Positions 7,898 through 16,422 of a stretch of 64,000 nt of DNA are shown one piece after another. The stretch is from contig JAHEDK010000010.1 in the NCBI GenBank assembly GCA_024641245.1, positions 1 to 64,000 on the forward strand, written 5' to 3'. Each line of letters starts with the position of its first letter. Position 1 is the stretch's first letter. Origin of the DNA: Actinomycetes bacterium. Its GTDB lineage: Bacteria; Actinomycetota; Acidimicrobiia; Spongiisociales; JAHEDJ01. Under the pieces are notes generated by a model. That model was given only the letters and a program-made list of their open reading frames with translations, searched no databases and was not told the origin of the DNA. Both the position numbers and the translations under genes were made by a program.

Positions 7898-9112
7898 TCA
7901 GACAATCCGCATCCCGGAGATCGAACGAGCCACCACCAGCCGCTGGATCTCGCTCGTCCCTTCGAAGATCGTGAATATCTTGGCGTCGCGCGCCCAGCGC
8001 TCAACGGGATGCTCGCGCACGTAGCCGGCACCACCTAGAATCTGGATGGCCTCCTCTGTGGTTCGAACTGCGACCTCGCCCGCCTTGAGCTTCGACATAG
8101 AGCCTTCGCCCGCCTCGAACGGCTTGCCATTGCGAGCCATCCACGCCGCTCGCCAGACCAGCAGGCGGGCCGCATCGATCTCCGTCCTCATATCGGCGAG
8201 CTTGAACGCTATTGCCTGGTTCATGATGATCGGACGACCGAACTGGACGCGCTCCTTGGCGTACTCCAGGGCGTATTCGTATGCGGCCCTCGCTACACCA
8301 AGCGCCTGGGCTCCAACAATCGGACGCGAGGACTCGAACGTCGACATCGCCCCTTGCTTCCTCGAGCTCTTGCCTTCTCGCGCTCGGGCGAGTCGGGCAT
8401 CGAGCCTCTCCTTTCCACCGAGCACCATCCGCCCCGGAATGCGAACGTCGTCTAGGACGACCTCGGCCGTGTGCGAGGCGCGAATACCGTGCTTCTTGAA
8501 CTTCGAACCTTGCGTCAGCCCCGCAGTCCCGGGCGGAATGACGAAGGTTGCCTGCCCCCTGGAACGCAGCTCCGGGTCGACCGATGCGACCACCACGTGG
8601 ACATCCGCGATCCCGCCGTTGGTGATCCAGGTCTTCGTTCCGTTCAACACCCACTCATCGGTAGCTTCGTCGTAAACGGCCCGGGTCCGGAGTGCCGACA
8701 CATCCGATCCGGCGTCGGATTCGCTCACCGCATAGGCAGCAAGTTTCGGATCGTCGGGGGTGCCAAAGCACTGCGGAACCCATTCAGCGACTTGATCGGG
8801 GCTCCCCACGGCTGTGATCCCGGCGACGGCCAGCGTGCTGCCGAAAACCGCCAGACCAATCCCGGCGTCACCCCAGAAAAGTTCCTCGGATACCAGCGGC
8901 ATCATGAGCCCGGTCGGATCGGCGAATGCGTTGAGGAAGAACTCGAACGAATAGAGCCCGATCTTGGCGGCTTCCTGAATGATGGGCCAGGGCGTCTCCT
9001 CACGCTCGTCCCATTCCTCTGCCGCCGGCCGAACCACCCCTTCTGCGAAGTCGTGCACCCACTTCTGCAGTTGCAGCTGGTCTTCATTGAGTTCGAGAGA
9101 GAATTCTGTCAT
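7898..9112 (-). CDS. Acyl-CoA dehydrogenase
   Basis: The 404-residue flavoprotein would oxidise an acyl-CoA at the alpha-beta bond using FAD. Landmarks are the N-terminal helical domain, YAVSESDAGSD and TKTWITNGG (FAD and substrate contacts), FGRPIIMNQAIAFKLADM, QILGGAGYVREHPVERWARDAK and the C-terminal FEGTSEIQR with the usual catalytic Glu. It looks like a short-chain or glutaryl-type member, but chain length cannot be told by eye. The ATG at 9112 has AGGAG upstream; the frame continues to 9154 only because the upstream palindrome happens to be open. That perfect palindrome (9121-9158) is the likely control site. Confidence 0.92.
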   Translation of the reverse strand: MTEFSLELNEDQLQLQKWVHDFAEGVVRPAAEEWDEREETPWPIIQEAAKIGLYSFEFFLNAFADPTGLMMPLVSEELFWGDAGIGLAVFGSTLAVAGITAVGSPDQVAEWVPQCFGTPDDPKLAAYAVSESDAGSDVSALRTRAVYDEATDEWVLNGTKTWITNGGIADVHVVVASVDPELRSRGQATFVIPPGTAGLTQGSKFKKHGIRASHTAEVVLDDVRIPGRMVLGGKERLDARLARAREGKSSRKQGAMSTFESSRPIVGAQALGVARAAYEYALEYAKERVQFGRPIIMNQAIAFKLADMRTEIDAARLLVWRAAWMARNGKPFEAGEGSMSKLKAGEVAVRTTEEAIQILGGAGYVREHPVERWARDAKIFTIFEGTSEIQRLVVARSISGMRIV

Positions 9113-9120
9113 CGCTGCTC

Positions 9121-9158
9121 CTCGATGTTTAGTTACTACATAGTAACTAAACATCGAG
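9121..9158. promoter_or_regulatory. Perfect 38-bp palindrome upstream of the acyl-CoA dehydrogenase gene
   Basis: Two 18-base arms, CTCGATGTTTAGTTACTA and its exact reverse complement, are separated by CA. The AT-rich core TTAGTTAC..GTAACTAA stands out in a GC-rich setting and ends close to the dehydrogenase Shine-Dalgarno sequence. This layout suits a dimeric or double-dimeric repressor operator; it could also end transcription from the upstream whiB gene, though no T-tract follows. Confidence 0.6.
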
Positions 9159-9227
9159 AAAGAAACCAGTGGTTCAGTGAGCCGAACCGCCTTGTCGGGT
9201 AGCGGGGTCGTCGGCCGCGGCAGGCGT

Positions 9228-9506
9228 TCAACTTGCCCTGCGGCTCGCAGCCACCCACCGGCGCCGCTCCGTCCGCCGCTCCGTAGACGTCATGCCACCC
9301 CAGATGCCTTCCGTCTGGCCCGTCTCAATCGCATACGCGAGACACTCAGCCTGCACCGGGCAACCCGCGCAAACCGCCTTGGCTGTGTTGACGAATGCCT
9401 TTTCTGCTTCGTTGGCGGGAAAGAAGAGATCGTCCTCACGACCGGCACACGCAGCCAACTCACGCCATTCCTGGCCGGGCTCTACCAGCGTATCGTCTTC
9501 GAACAT
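9228..9506 (-). CDS. WhiB-family iron-sulfur transcription regulator
   Basis: WhiB proteins are actinobacterial [4Fe-4S] regulators that act with the housekeeping sigma factor. The 92-residue protein has all four ligand cysteines (Cys20, then Cys46-x2-Cys49-x5-Cys55), the GIWGG turn at 67-71 and a basic C-terminal tail (RRTERRRW). The ATG at 9506 has AAGGA eight bases upstream; the longer frame would run into the divergent ABC-transporter gene. Size and spacing resemble WhiB1/WhiB2-type members. It lies upstream of the acyl-CoA dehydrogenase on the same strand, separated by the 38-bp palindrome. Confidence 0.95.
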   Translation of the reverse strand: MFEDDTLVEPGQEWRELAACAGREDDLFFPANEAEKAFVNTAKAVCAGCPVQAECLAYAIETGQTEGIWGGMTSTERRTERRRWVAASRRAS

Positions 9507-9606
9507 GCGCGATCCTTCCATGAGCCTGAAACAACGCTCACCGCTCCAGGATTGTTCCCGCTCTCGATGGATCCTCAGGCGCCCCGGCGATCCTATCGTG
9601 GCGGAT

Positions 9607-10308
9607 ATGGTGTTCGAGTTCGACAACGTGGTGATGAGCGGCGCCAACGGGACCAAGCGGCTATCCGTGGCAAATCTGCGACTCCCCGCAGGCGGCATGA
9701 CGGTGATCGTCGGCCCGTCGGGAGCGGGCAAGTCCACGTTGCTCCGGCTGTGCAATCGCCTCGAGGTTCCGGTGGAAGGAATTGTTCGCTTCCACGGCCG
9801 TTCGCTCACCGACATCGGTGTGCTGCAGTTGCGTCGGGCGGTCGGCATGGTGTTTCAGGAGCCGGTCCGGTTCGCCGGCACTGTATTCGACAATCTGCGT
9901 GAAGCCGACCCCGATCTCGATGTGGCGGCAGCTGCGATACTTCTGCAACGGGTAGGCCTAGACCCCTCCTTCGTCGACAGGACCGCCGATGAGCTCTCAG
10001 GCGGGGAAGCCCAGCGTATGTGTATCGCACGTGCATTGGTGACCGATCCGGAGGCGCTGCTAATGGACGAGCCGACGTCGTCGTTGGATCCCTCAGCAAC
10101 CCGTACAATCGAAAATCAGGCTCTGGCGTTGACCGCGGCCGGCATGCCCATCCTCTGGGTCACTCACGACACGGCGCAAATGAACCGGATCGCTTCTCAC
10201 GTTGTCTGCCTCATCAACGGCCGGGTCGCGTATGAAGGGACCGCGGCCGGATTGATGGCATCCGACGAGCCGGGTATCGCCGCCTACCTCGCAGAGCAGC
10301 CATCGTGA
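9607..10308 (+). CDS. fetA: ABC transporter ATP-binding protein, FetA-like
   Basis: The 233-residue ATPase has Walker A GPSGAGKST, Q-loop FQEPVRF, signature LSGGEAQR and Walker B ALLMDEP followed by the H-loop WVTHD. It overlaps the next gene by four bases (GTGA), and that gene encodes a FetB-type membrane protein, so the pair matches the FetAB family, which in Escherichia coli exports iron and helps oxidative-stress resistance. The ATG at 9607 is chosen because the ABC domain begins immediately after it; the longer frame from 9292 is the antisense shadow of whiB. Confidence 0.85.
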   Translation: MVFEFDNVVMSGANGTKRLSVANLRLPAGGMTVIVGPSGAGKSTLLRLCNRLEVPVEGIVRFHGRSLTDIGVLQLRRAVGMVFQEPVRFAGTVFDNLREADPDLDVAAAAILLQRVGLDPSFVDRTADELSGGEAQRMCIARALVTDPEALLMDEPTSSLDPSATRTIENQALALTAAGMPILWVTHDTAQMNRIASHVVCLINGRVAYEGTAAGLMASDEPGIAAYLAEQPS

Positions 10309-11093
10309 CGACCGCCGATGTCACAACCGTCGGACTTATCGCCTCTCTGCTCCTGGTCGCCGTAGCGATCACGCTGTCTGCGAGCCAGCGTCTCGGGCTC
10401 GAACGAGACATCATCTGGGCGACCGTCCGCTCCCTCGTCCAACTGTTGTTCGTCGGAGCCATTCTCGCCTTCGTCATCGATCCGGAGCAGCCGCTAATCC
10501 TTTCGTGGGGTTGGGTTATCGCGATGGTGGCCTTCGCCGGTGTTGTCGTGCGGCGCCGGACACCTGAAATACCAGCGCTCCTTCCCCTCGGATTGCTGGC
10601 CATTGGAGCTGCGGCCGGGGTGACCCTGGTCGTCGTCTTTGGACTCGGCGTGTTCCCCCTCGAGGGGCGTACCCTCGTTCCGCTGGCCGGCATGATGATC
10701 GGTAACTCCATGAACGCCACAGTTCTGGCCGCTCGCCGGGTCGTCGACGAGTTCCGGGAGCACCGCGCTGAGGTCGAGGCTCGCCTCGCGCTGGGCCAGT
10801 CCTCCTCTCAGGCAAGTCGCCGGCATCTCCGTTCTGCACTTCGCACGGCACTCACACCTCAAATCGAAACGACCAAGGCTGTGGGTCTGGTGTTTCTGCC
10901 CGGCGCAATGACCGGGCTGATCCTGGCGGGGGTCGACCCGATCGAAGCGGTGCGGGTGCAAGCCGCCATCATGTATCTCATCCTGGGGTCGGTCGCGACC
11001 ACAGCCACCGTCATGACGCTCGGGGTTGGCAAGCGCCTCTTCACGACAGATCACCGGCTGATCGATTTGCCGCGACCCGCCGAGCGTTCCTGA
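10305..11093 (+). CDS. fetB: FetB-like (UPF0014) membrane permease
   Basis: The 262-residue integral membrane protein has about seven hydrophobic helices and the family signatures SLVQLLFVG near the N terminus, LVPLAGMMIGNSMNA in the middle and PGAMTGLILAG towards the C terminus. It forms the channel for the ATPase encoded just upstream; GTG start overlaps the fetA stop, implying translational coupling. The 3' end overlaps the convergent MFS gene by 53 bases. Substrate is inferred as iron from the family name; no metal-binding motif is visible. Confidence 0.85.
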   Translation: MTTADVTTVGLIASLLLVAVAITLSASQRLGLERDIIWATVRSLVQLLFVGAILAFVIDPEQPLILSWGWVIAMVAFAGVVVRRRTPEIPALLPLGLLAIGAAAGVTLVVVFGLGVFPLEGRTLVPLAGMMIGNSMNATVLAARRVVDEFREHRAEVEARLALGQSSSQASRRHLRSALRTALTPQIETTKAVGLVFLPGAMTGLILAGVDPIEAVRVQAAIMYLILGSVATTATVMTLGVGKRLFTTDHRLIDLPRPAERS

Positions 11094-12267
11094 TCTCGGA
11101 TGCACTTCGTCCTGACATCCAGGTCACAATTGAGGCAAGGGCCATAGTAATCGTGAGGCACGCCATCGGCAGCTGGTAGTCGCCGGTGATGTCGCGCAGG
11201 ACCCCGACGCCTGCCGGCAAGGCCGCACCCAAGACGGCGGCCACCGACCACTGCACTCCCAGAATCCGACCGTACGCCGATCCGGAATACCACGAGGACA
11301 TCACCATGGCTCTGAGCGGAAGCATCACACCGAACGAGACGCCGAACAGGAGGAAGTGCGCGCTCATCTGCCACCCGGCTCCAATGAACACCGCCAGAGC
11401 CAGTGCGAGTGTGAGCGCAGCCATTCCCGAGGCATGAACGGAAGTGGGGCGCCGTCTGCCTGCTACATACGGGGAGGCATATCGGCCGGGAAGGCTCAAC
11501 GCTGAAGCAACCGCCGCCCACACCGCCACCGAGGCGACGGCGAAACCGGCTTCTTCGAATCGGGCGACCCGGTGGGTGACCATCGCCTGGACGGTGCCGA
11601 AGCTGAGCAGCATTCCGATCGTATACATCACGAACCGACGATCGGAGAGAAGGAGGCGCACCGAAAACGATTCTGATGGAGTCTGCCCGGCCCGCCCGGC
11701 GCCGGATGGCAGGAACACAGAAGCAGCAATACCACCGACAATGAGCAGAATGGCGCCGAGGGCGACGGCGGCGCCTCGCCAGCCGAACCAGGTGACGAGG
11801 CGTTCCGTGAGCGGTATGAAGATCATGCCGGAAACTCCTCCGATGACGGTCAACGTGGCAAGTGCCCGCGGGCGATGTTGGGCCGAGAACCACTGATCAA
11901 CCGCGACGAAGGCCGGTTCGTAGTAGGTCATGGCCCCGGCGGGACCGATGAGCAACCACCAGGCGGCCAGTACGTGCCACGGCTCCTGGGCAAACGAGAA
12001 CGCCAGCAATCCAAGGAAGCCGACGACGGCACCCGCTCCGAACACGAGGCGCACCCCGCGCCGGTCGGCGAATCTCCCGATCGGGAAGGCCAGGAGGCCA
12101 CCAACGAGTGCGGCACCTCCGTATCCGAGGGAGAGAGTCGTCGTACTGAAGTCGCCACCTGCAGCATCTGCGGTCAGGAAGACCGAGAAGCCGTAGAACA
12201 TTGCACCGAACGCCACCATCACGATCAGTGCGATGGCAACGATCGCCGACCACGGGAAGCGCTCCAT
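11041..12267 (-). CDS. MFS transporter
   Basis: The 408-residue protein has about twelve membrane helices and the loop 2-3 motif GRFADRRGVRLVFG characteristic of the major facilitator superfamily. The first half (YGFSVFLTADAAGGDFSTTTLSLGY) resembles the monocarboxylate / OxlT-like branch. Substrate unknown. It is convergent with fetB, overlapping it at the 3' end, and divergent from the M20 peptidase gene with a 76-base gap. Confidence 0.85.
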   Translation of the reverse strand: MERFPWSAIVAIALIVMVAFGAMFYGFSVFLTADAAGGDFSTTTLSLGYGGAALVGGLLAFPIGRFADRRGVRLVFGAGAVVGFLGLLAFSFAQEPWHVLAAWWLLIGPAGAMTYYEPAFVAVDQWFSAQHRPRALATLTVIGGVSGMIFIPLTERLVTWFGWRGAAVALGAILLIVGGIAASVFLPSGAGRAGQTPSESFSVRLLLSDRRFVMYTIGMLLSFGTVQAMVTHRVARFEEAGFAVASVAVWAAVASALSLPGRYASPYVAGRRRPTSVHASGMAALTLALALAVFIGAGWQMSAHFLLFGVSFGVMLPLRAMVMSSWYSGSAYGRILGVQWSVAAVLGAALPAGVGVLRDITGDYQLPMACLTITMALASIVTWMSGRSASEIRNARRVAANRSAGDLS

Positions 12268-12343
12268 GACGGTGAGGGTAGAGCCAAAACTGGGGAGTCG
12301 GCACGGCGGCGGATGCTGGTTCTGAGCCCGTTACCCTTTCCCC

Positions 12344-13678
12344 ATGCACGACGATCTCCGCTCTGCCATCGATGACCTGTTCCCCTCCCTCCAGAGGACC
12401 CTCGAAGACCTCGTCCGGATTCCCTCGATCAGCGCACCGGGCTTCGACCCGTCCGGCGTCCGCAGTTCCGCCGACGCCGTCGCAGCCCTCCTGACTGATG
12501 CCGGATTCGAGGACGTTCGCCTGTTGGAGGTAGACGGCGCCCACCCGGCCGTTTTCGGGGAGATCCCGCCGCCGGCCGGCGCTCCGACCGTCCTGTTGTA
12601 CGCCCACCACGATGTGCAACCGGTGGGCGATCTCGATGATTGGGACCGGGATCCATTTGAACCAATCGAGGAGAACGGGCGCCTACTGGGTCGGGGATCG
12701 TCCGACGACAAGGCCGGCATCGTGGTGCATCTCGGCGCGGTAAAGGCGCACGGCGGGAGACCGCCGGTGGGCGTCAAAGTCATCGTCGAGGGAGAGGAAG
12801 AAGTCGGCTCGACCCACCTCGGCGAGTTCCTGGCTCAATACCGCGATCTGCTGACGGCGGACGTCATTGTCATCGCCGACTCGGGGAATTGGAGGGTCGG
12901 TCAGCCGGCGCTGACCACGTCACTGCGGGGCCTGGCCGACTGCACGGTCGAGGTCAGAACGGCTCGATATGCGATTCACAGCGGTCAGTTCGGGGGCGTG
13001 ATACCCGATGCCCTGACCGTGCTGGCCCGCCTCCTCGCCACCCTGCACGATGCAGATGGCAACGTCGCCATCCCGGGTTTAGTTTCCGGTCTTGCCGACG
13101 ATCTCGATCTCACCGAAGAGGAACTGCGGGCTCAGGCGGACACGGTGGACGGCCTGGAGTTGATCGGATCGGGTTCGCTCACGTCGAGGATGTGGAGGCA
13201 ACCGGCGGTGGCCGTCCTGGCTATCGACGCCCCATCGGTAAGCAATGCGGTCAACGCTCTGGTCCCGGTGGCGCGGGCCAAGGTGAGCCTGCGAATCGCT
13301 CCCGGCGACGACCCGAGACGCGCCATGAGCACATTGGTCGCTCATCTGGAACAGCACGTCGACTGGGGCGCCGAGGTGACGGTGACGCCCGGTGCCATGG
13401 GCCGGGCCTTCTCGCTCGAGACTTCGAGTCGAGTGACGGAGGCGCTTCGGACCGCCTTCCAGGAAGCATGGGGGCGAGAAACGGTCGACATGGGGGTCGG
13501 CGGTTCGATCCCCTTCGTGGCCGCGTTTTCTGAGGCCTTCCCGGAAGCAACGATCCTCCTGACGGGCGTCGCCGATCCGACCAGCAGAGCCCACGGACCT
13601 AACGAGAGCGTCGACCTGGACGATGTTCGCAAGGGTGCCCTCGGAGAGGCAATCGTTCTCCGCCTCCTCGCCAACTGA
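12344..13678 (+). CDS. M20-family metallopeptidase (dipeptidase-like)
   Basis: The 444-residue cytoplasmic enzyme has the dizinc ligands and catalytic residues of M20: YAHHDVQPVG (His), GRGSSDDKAG (bridging Asp), EGEEEVGS (catalytic Glu and ligand Glu) and a C-terminal GVADPTSRAHGPNESVDL (His). An internal dimerisation or lid domain sits between about 175 and 290. Members cleave dipeptides or N-acyl amino acids; the exact substrate is unknown. No clear ribosome site precedes the ATG. A long hairpin follows the stop and separates it from trmL. Confidence 0.88.
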   Translation: MHDDLRSAIDDLFPSLQRTLEDLVRIPSISAPGFDPSGVRSSADAVAALLTDAGFEDVRLLEVDGAHPAVFGEIPPPAGAPTVLLYAHHDVQPVGDLDDWDRDPFEPIEENGRLLGRGSSDDKAGIVVHLGAVKAHGGRPPVGVKVIVEGEEEVGSTHLGEFLAQYRDLLTADVIVIADSGNWRVGQPALTTSLRGLADCTVEVRTARYAIHSGQFGGVIPDALTVLARLLATLHDADGNVAIPGLVSGLADDLDLTEEELRAQADTVDGLELIGSGSLTSRMWRQPAVAVLAIDAPSVSNAVNALVPVARAKVSLRIAPGDDPRRAMSTLVAHLEQHVDWGAEVTVTPGAMGRAFSLETSSRVTEALRTAFQEAWGRETVDMGVGGSIPFVAAFSEAFPEATILLTGVADPTSRAHGPNESVDLDDVRKGALGEAIVLRLLAN

Positions 13679-13679
13679 C

Positions 13680-13734
13680 TCTTTTCTCAGCAATGCAGTG
13701 GCGCGTCACACACCATTGCATTGCGCAGAAAAGA
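13680..13734. terminator. Bidirectional terminator between M20 peptidase and trmL
   Basis: Outer arms TCTTTTCT and AGAAAAGA, then GCAATGCA and TGCATTGC, pair across a central loop, with a two-base internal mismatch between the two blocks. The A/T-rich flanks give a T-tract in either direction, as expected between the convergent genes. Confidence 0.7.
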
Positions 13735-13742
13735 CCTGGGTA

Positions 13743-14207
13743 TCAGATGCCGCCGGCAAAGTCGTGCCGTTTCCAGGCCTCGAACAGCACAACCGCCACC
13801 GCGTTCGACAGATTGAGACTGCGCGAACGAGGCAACATGGGAATCCGAACGCGCCGATCCACTAGAGGATGTTTCAAGACCTCGTCGGGGAGGCCGTTCG
13901 ACTCCGGACCGAACAGCAGCGCGTCACCCGGTTGGTAGTCGACGTCTGAATACCTGTTCTCGCCGTCCCGTGTGAATGCGATCACCCGGGCAGGATCCAC
14001 CGCCTCCACGAAGGCTTCGATCGACTCATGCTCCCGAACGTCGGCCCACTCCCGGTAGTCGAGTCCGGCCCGCCGCAATTTCGTGTCTTCGAGGTCGAAA
14101 CCCAACGGGTGGATGAGGTGCAACACCGTGCCCGTGTTGGCGCACAGACGCATGATGTTGCCGGTATTCGGGGGGATCTCCGGTTGGTAGAGAACCACAT
14201 CGAACAT
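13743..14207 (-). CDS. trmL: tRNA (cytidine/uridine-34-2'-O)-methyltransferase TrmL
   Basis: The 154-residue SPOUT methyltransferase would methylate the ribose of the wobble base in tRNA-Leu using S-adenosylmethionine. Signatures are the N-terminal LYQPEIPPNTGNIMRLC, LLFGPESNGLP in the knotted region and IPMLPRSRSLNLSNAVAVVLFE at the C terminus. The ATG at 14207 begins the conserved MFDVVLYQP; the longer frame is the antisense of the neighbours. It starts two bases after the nucS stop, so both are likely made from one mRNA. Confidence 0.95.
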   Translation of the reverse strand: MFDVVLYQPEIPPNTGNIMRLCANTGTVLHLIHPLGFDLEDTKLRRAGLDYREWADVREHESIEAFVEAVDPARVIAFTRDGENRYSDVDYQPGDALLFGPESNGLPDEVLKHPLVDRRVRIPMLPRSRSLNLSNAVAVVLFEAWKRHDFAGGI

Positions 14208-14209
14208 GG

Positions 14210-14869
14210 TCAGAACAACCGGAGCGTGTTCGATTCTGCGCCGCGCAGATCGTCGTAGTCCACCTCGACGCACATGATGCCCCGTGAGTCGGCAAGCACC
14301 TTGGCTTGCGGAGTGATCGACTGGGCGGCGAAGATCCCGCGCACCGGTGACAACCGCGCGTCGAGGTTGAGGCGCTCGAGGTAGCGGGCGAGCTGCTCTA
14401 CGCCGTCGATGTCGCCGCGCCGTTTGATTTCGACCGCGACGGTGCGACCGACCCCATCCGTGCACAGCAGATCGACAGAGCCGATGTCGGTGAAAAACTC
14501 GCGCCGGATGAGTTGAAGACCATCCTCCAACACCCCCGGCCGGTCGGCCAGCAACACCTGGAGATGCGCCTCAACACCGTCCTTCTGGAGACCGGGATCC
14601 TCACCCAGTTCGATCGTCACGTCGGAGAGGACTTCTGCGAGCCTGATCGTCAGGCGCTCCCCTTTCGGATTCGTTACAACCCACTCGTCGTCGAACTCCT
14701 CGAGATAGTTCGGGGCGTTCATCCAGTTGAGGGGCTTGTAGGCCCCGCCGTCGGCGTGCACGGCGACACATCCATCCGCTTTGACCATGACCAGCCGGAT
14801 CGCCGGGGGGAGGTGCGCAGTGAGCCGCCCCTCATAATCAACGCTGCAGTTCGCCACGACCAGTCTCAT
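14210..14869 (-). CDS. nucS: Mismatch-specific endonuclease NucS (EndoMS)
   Basis: NucS performs non-canonical mismatch repair in Actinobacteria and some archaea lacking MutS/MutL, cutting both strands at G/T, G/G and T/T mismatches. The 219-residue protein matches mycobacterial NucS nearly end to end: [35 protein letters not shown] in the N-terminal domain, then the nuclease core with [24 protein letters not shown] and the C-terminal LRLF, a beta-clamp-binding-like tail. The ATG at 14869 starts the conserved MRLVVANC. It is the first gene of an operon with trmL and divergent from the Ddn-like gene. Confidence 0.97.
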   Translation of the reverse strand: MRLVVANCSVDYEGRLTAHLPPAIRLVMVKADGCVAVHADGGAYKPLNWMNAPNYLEEFDDEWVVTNPKGERLTIRLAEVLSDVTIELGEDPGLQKDGVEAHLQVLLADRPGVLEDGLQLIRREFFTDIGSVDLLCTDGVGRTVAVEIKRRGDIDGVEQLARYLERLNLDARLSPVRGIFAAQSITPQAKVLADSRGIMCVEVDYDDLRGAESNTLRLF

Positions 14870-14920
14870 GGGCGGGAGCGTAGCCAGTCCCGAGTTGGCG
14901 GTCGCAAGTATCGTGCGCCC

Positions 14921-15385
14921 ATGCGCGACCGAACCGCCAAACATCTGTCCACCGTACACACGTTCTTCTACCGCGCAACCGGTGGAAGGATCGGACGACG
15001 GCTGGTCCACAACGACATGCTGCTGCTGACAACGACCGGGCGCACGTCGGGGAAGGACCACACGGTTCCGTTGCTGTATCTCGACGCCGGCCATGCTCTG
15101 GTCGTGATTGCCTCCTGGGGCGGTCGACCCAACCATCCTCACTGGTACCTGAATCTGCTTCGCCATCCGCAGGCAACTGTGCAAACATCGGGCCGGAGGT
15201 TCCCGGTGGTTGCTAGAGCCGCCTCAGACGAGGAACGGCGGGCCTGGTGGCCAAAGATTCTCGACGCCTACGACGGGTACGCGACCTACCAATCCCGGAC
15301 GAATCGAGAGATACCGGTGGTGATCCTGGATGAGGTGGAGCGGGACGGCGGCCACCCGCGTCGCCGGCCGCCGGCCGCCCCCTAG
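14921..15385 (+). CDS. Deazaflavin (F420)-dependent nitroreductase-like protein
   Basis: The 154-residue protein belongs to the Ddn / FDOR-B family of small split-barrel proteins that use cofactor F420 to reduce quinones or nitro compounds. Recognisable parts are [39 protein letters not shown] and a C-terminal [11 protein letters not shown]. The ATG at 14921 is the only start consistent with the family length; upstream frame is antisense to nucS. The last residues ([12 protein letters not shown]) are low-complexity. F420 use is inferred from family only. Confidence 0.85.
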   Translation: MRDRTAKHLSTVHTFFYRATGGRIGRRLVHNDMLLLTTTGRTSGKDHTVPLLYLDAGHALVVIASWGGRPNHPHWYLNLLRHPQATVQTSGRRFPVVARAASDEERRAWWPKILDAYDGYATYQSRTNREIPVVILDEVERDGGHPRRRPPAAP

Positions 15386-15469
15386 CCCGGGACACCGGCC
15401 GTTCGATTCTTACTGTTTTTCAATATGACTTGACCGATAATCGCACTGGGGGCCTTCGGCGCCATCCTC

Positions 15470-15631
15470 ATGGGTACTGACGGATCCGGTTCTGCGGCGC
15501 TCGCGGTCCCAGTCCAGTTCTCGATCGATCCGGATGCCTACTCGTTGAGCAGCACTGCGTGGGGTGACGGCGAGATCGCCCGCGCAGCCGGGGACGCGCA
15601 CGGTGAGGTACTCACGTACTCGTCCGAATAG
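15470..15631 (+). CDS. Possible 53-residue ORF of unknown nature
   Basis: In the 297-base gap between the Ddn-like and ABC genes one plus-strand frame runs from ATG 15470 to TAG 15631 and reads like protein (LAVPVQFSIDPDAYS). The frame continues upstream of the ATG with hydrophobic residues (IIALGAFGAIL), as if it were the remains of a signal-peptide-bearing protein. No ribosome site is visible. I do not recognise it; it may be a small gene, a relic or chance. Nothing else was seen in this gap. Confidence 0.25.
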   Translation: MGTDGSGSAALAVPVQFSIDPDAYSLSSTAWGDGEIARAAGDAHGEVLTYSSE

Positions 15632-15682
15632 GGCTAAGTCCTCAACCTGGGACACAATGGGGACAACGAAAGAGGTATCAGC

Positions 15683-16420
15683 GTGACAGAAAATCAACCG
15701 GCAGCCGCTTCGGCCCGTGGACTCAGCAAGCTATATGGGTTCGGCGAGACGGCCGTCCTCGCGCTCGACAACGTCGACATCTCCTTCGAAGCAGGCCGAT
15801 TCAGCGCCATCATGGGCCCCTCCGGTTCGGGGAAATCGACCCTTCTTCACTGCCTGGCCGGCCTCGACCGGGTCACCAAGGGCCAGGTCTTCATCGGGGA
15901 CGTAGATCTGACCTTGCTCGCCGACAAACGCCTCACTCAACTCCGGCGCGACAAAGTGGGTTTCGTCTTCCAGTCATTCAATCTGGTCCCAACGCTGAAC
16001 GCACGGGAGAACATCACACTCCCGATGGACATCGCAGGCCGTAACCCGGATGCCGACTGGCTGGCCCACGTTATTGAGATCCTCTCTCTCGAAGATCGCC
16101 TGTCCCACAAGCCCTCCGAGCTGTCCGGAGGCCAACAGCAGCGGGTGGCGGCGGCGAGAGCCCTGGCCAGCCGCCCGGACATCATCTTCGCCGACGAGCC
16201 ATCTGGGAACCTCGATTCGAAATCGGGAACGCAGTTGCTGCAGTTCATGCGACAAGCTGTTCAGGACTACGGCCAAACGATCGTCATGGTCACGCACGAT
16301 CCGCTGGCGGCTGCCCATTCAGACCGCGTGGTGTTCCTCGAAGACGGGCGAATCGCAGGCGACATGGTGGAACCGACCGCCGAGCGCATCTTGGACCGCA
16401 TCAAGACACTGGAGGGCTGA
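15683..16420 (+). CDS. ABC transporter ATP-binding protein, MacB/LolD type
   Basis: The 245-residue ATPase has Walker [11 protein letters not shown]-loop VFQSFNLVPTL, signature LSGGQQQR, Walker B DIIFADEPSGNLDSKSG and H-loop MVTHDP. The NLDSKSG stretch and loop lengths are typical of ATPases that drive FtsX-type mechanotransmitters. GTG start preceded by AAAGAGG. The partner permease starts two bases after its stop. Role likely export or extraction of a lipoprotein, lipid or peptide at the membrane; substrate unknown. Confidence 0.92.
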   Translation: MTENQPAAASARGLSKLYGFGETAVLALDNVDISFEAGRFSAIMGPSGSGKSTLLHCLAGLDRVTKGQVFIGDVDLTLLADKRLTQLRRDKVGFVFQSFNLVPTLNARENITLPMDIAGRNPDADWLAHVIEILSLEDRLSHKPSELSGGQQQRVAAARALASRPDIIFADEPSGNLDSKSGTQLLQFMRQAVQDYGQTIVMVTHDPLAAAHSDRVVFLEDGRIAGDMVEPTAERILDRIKTLEG

Positions 16421-16422
16421 TC

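Noticed and set aside
15410-15697. 95-residue minus-strand frame before the ABC transporter
   Set aside because: It overlaps the start of the ABC gene, has no ribosome site and resembles no family.
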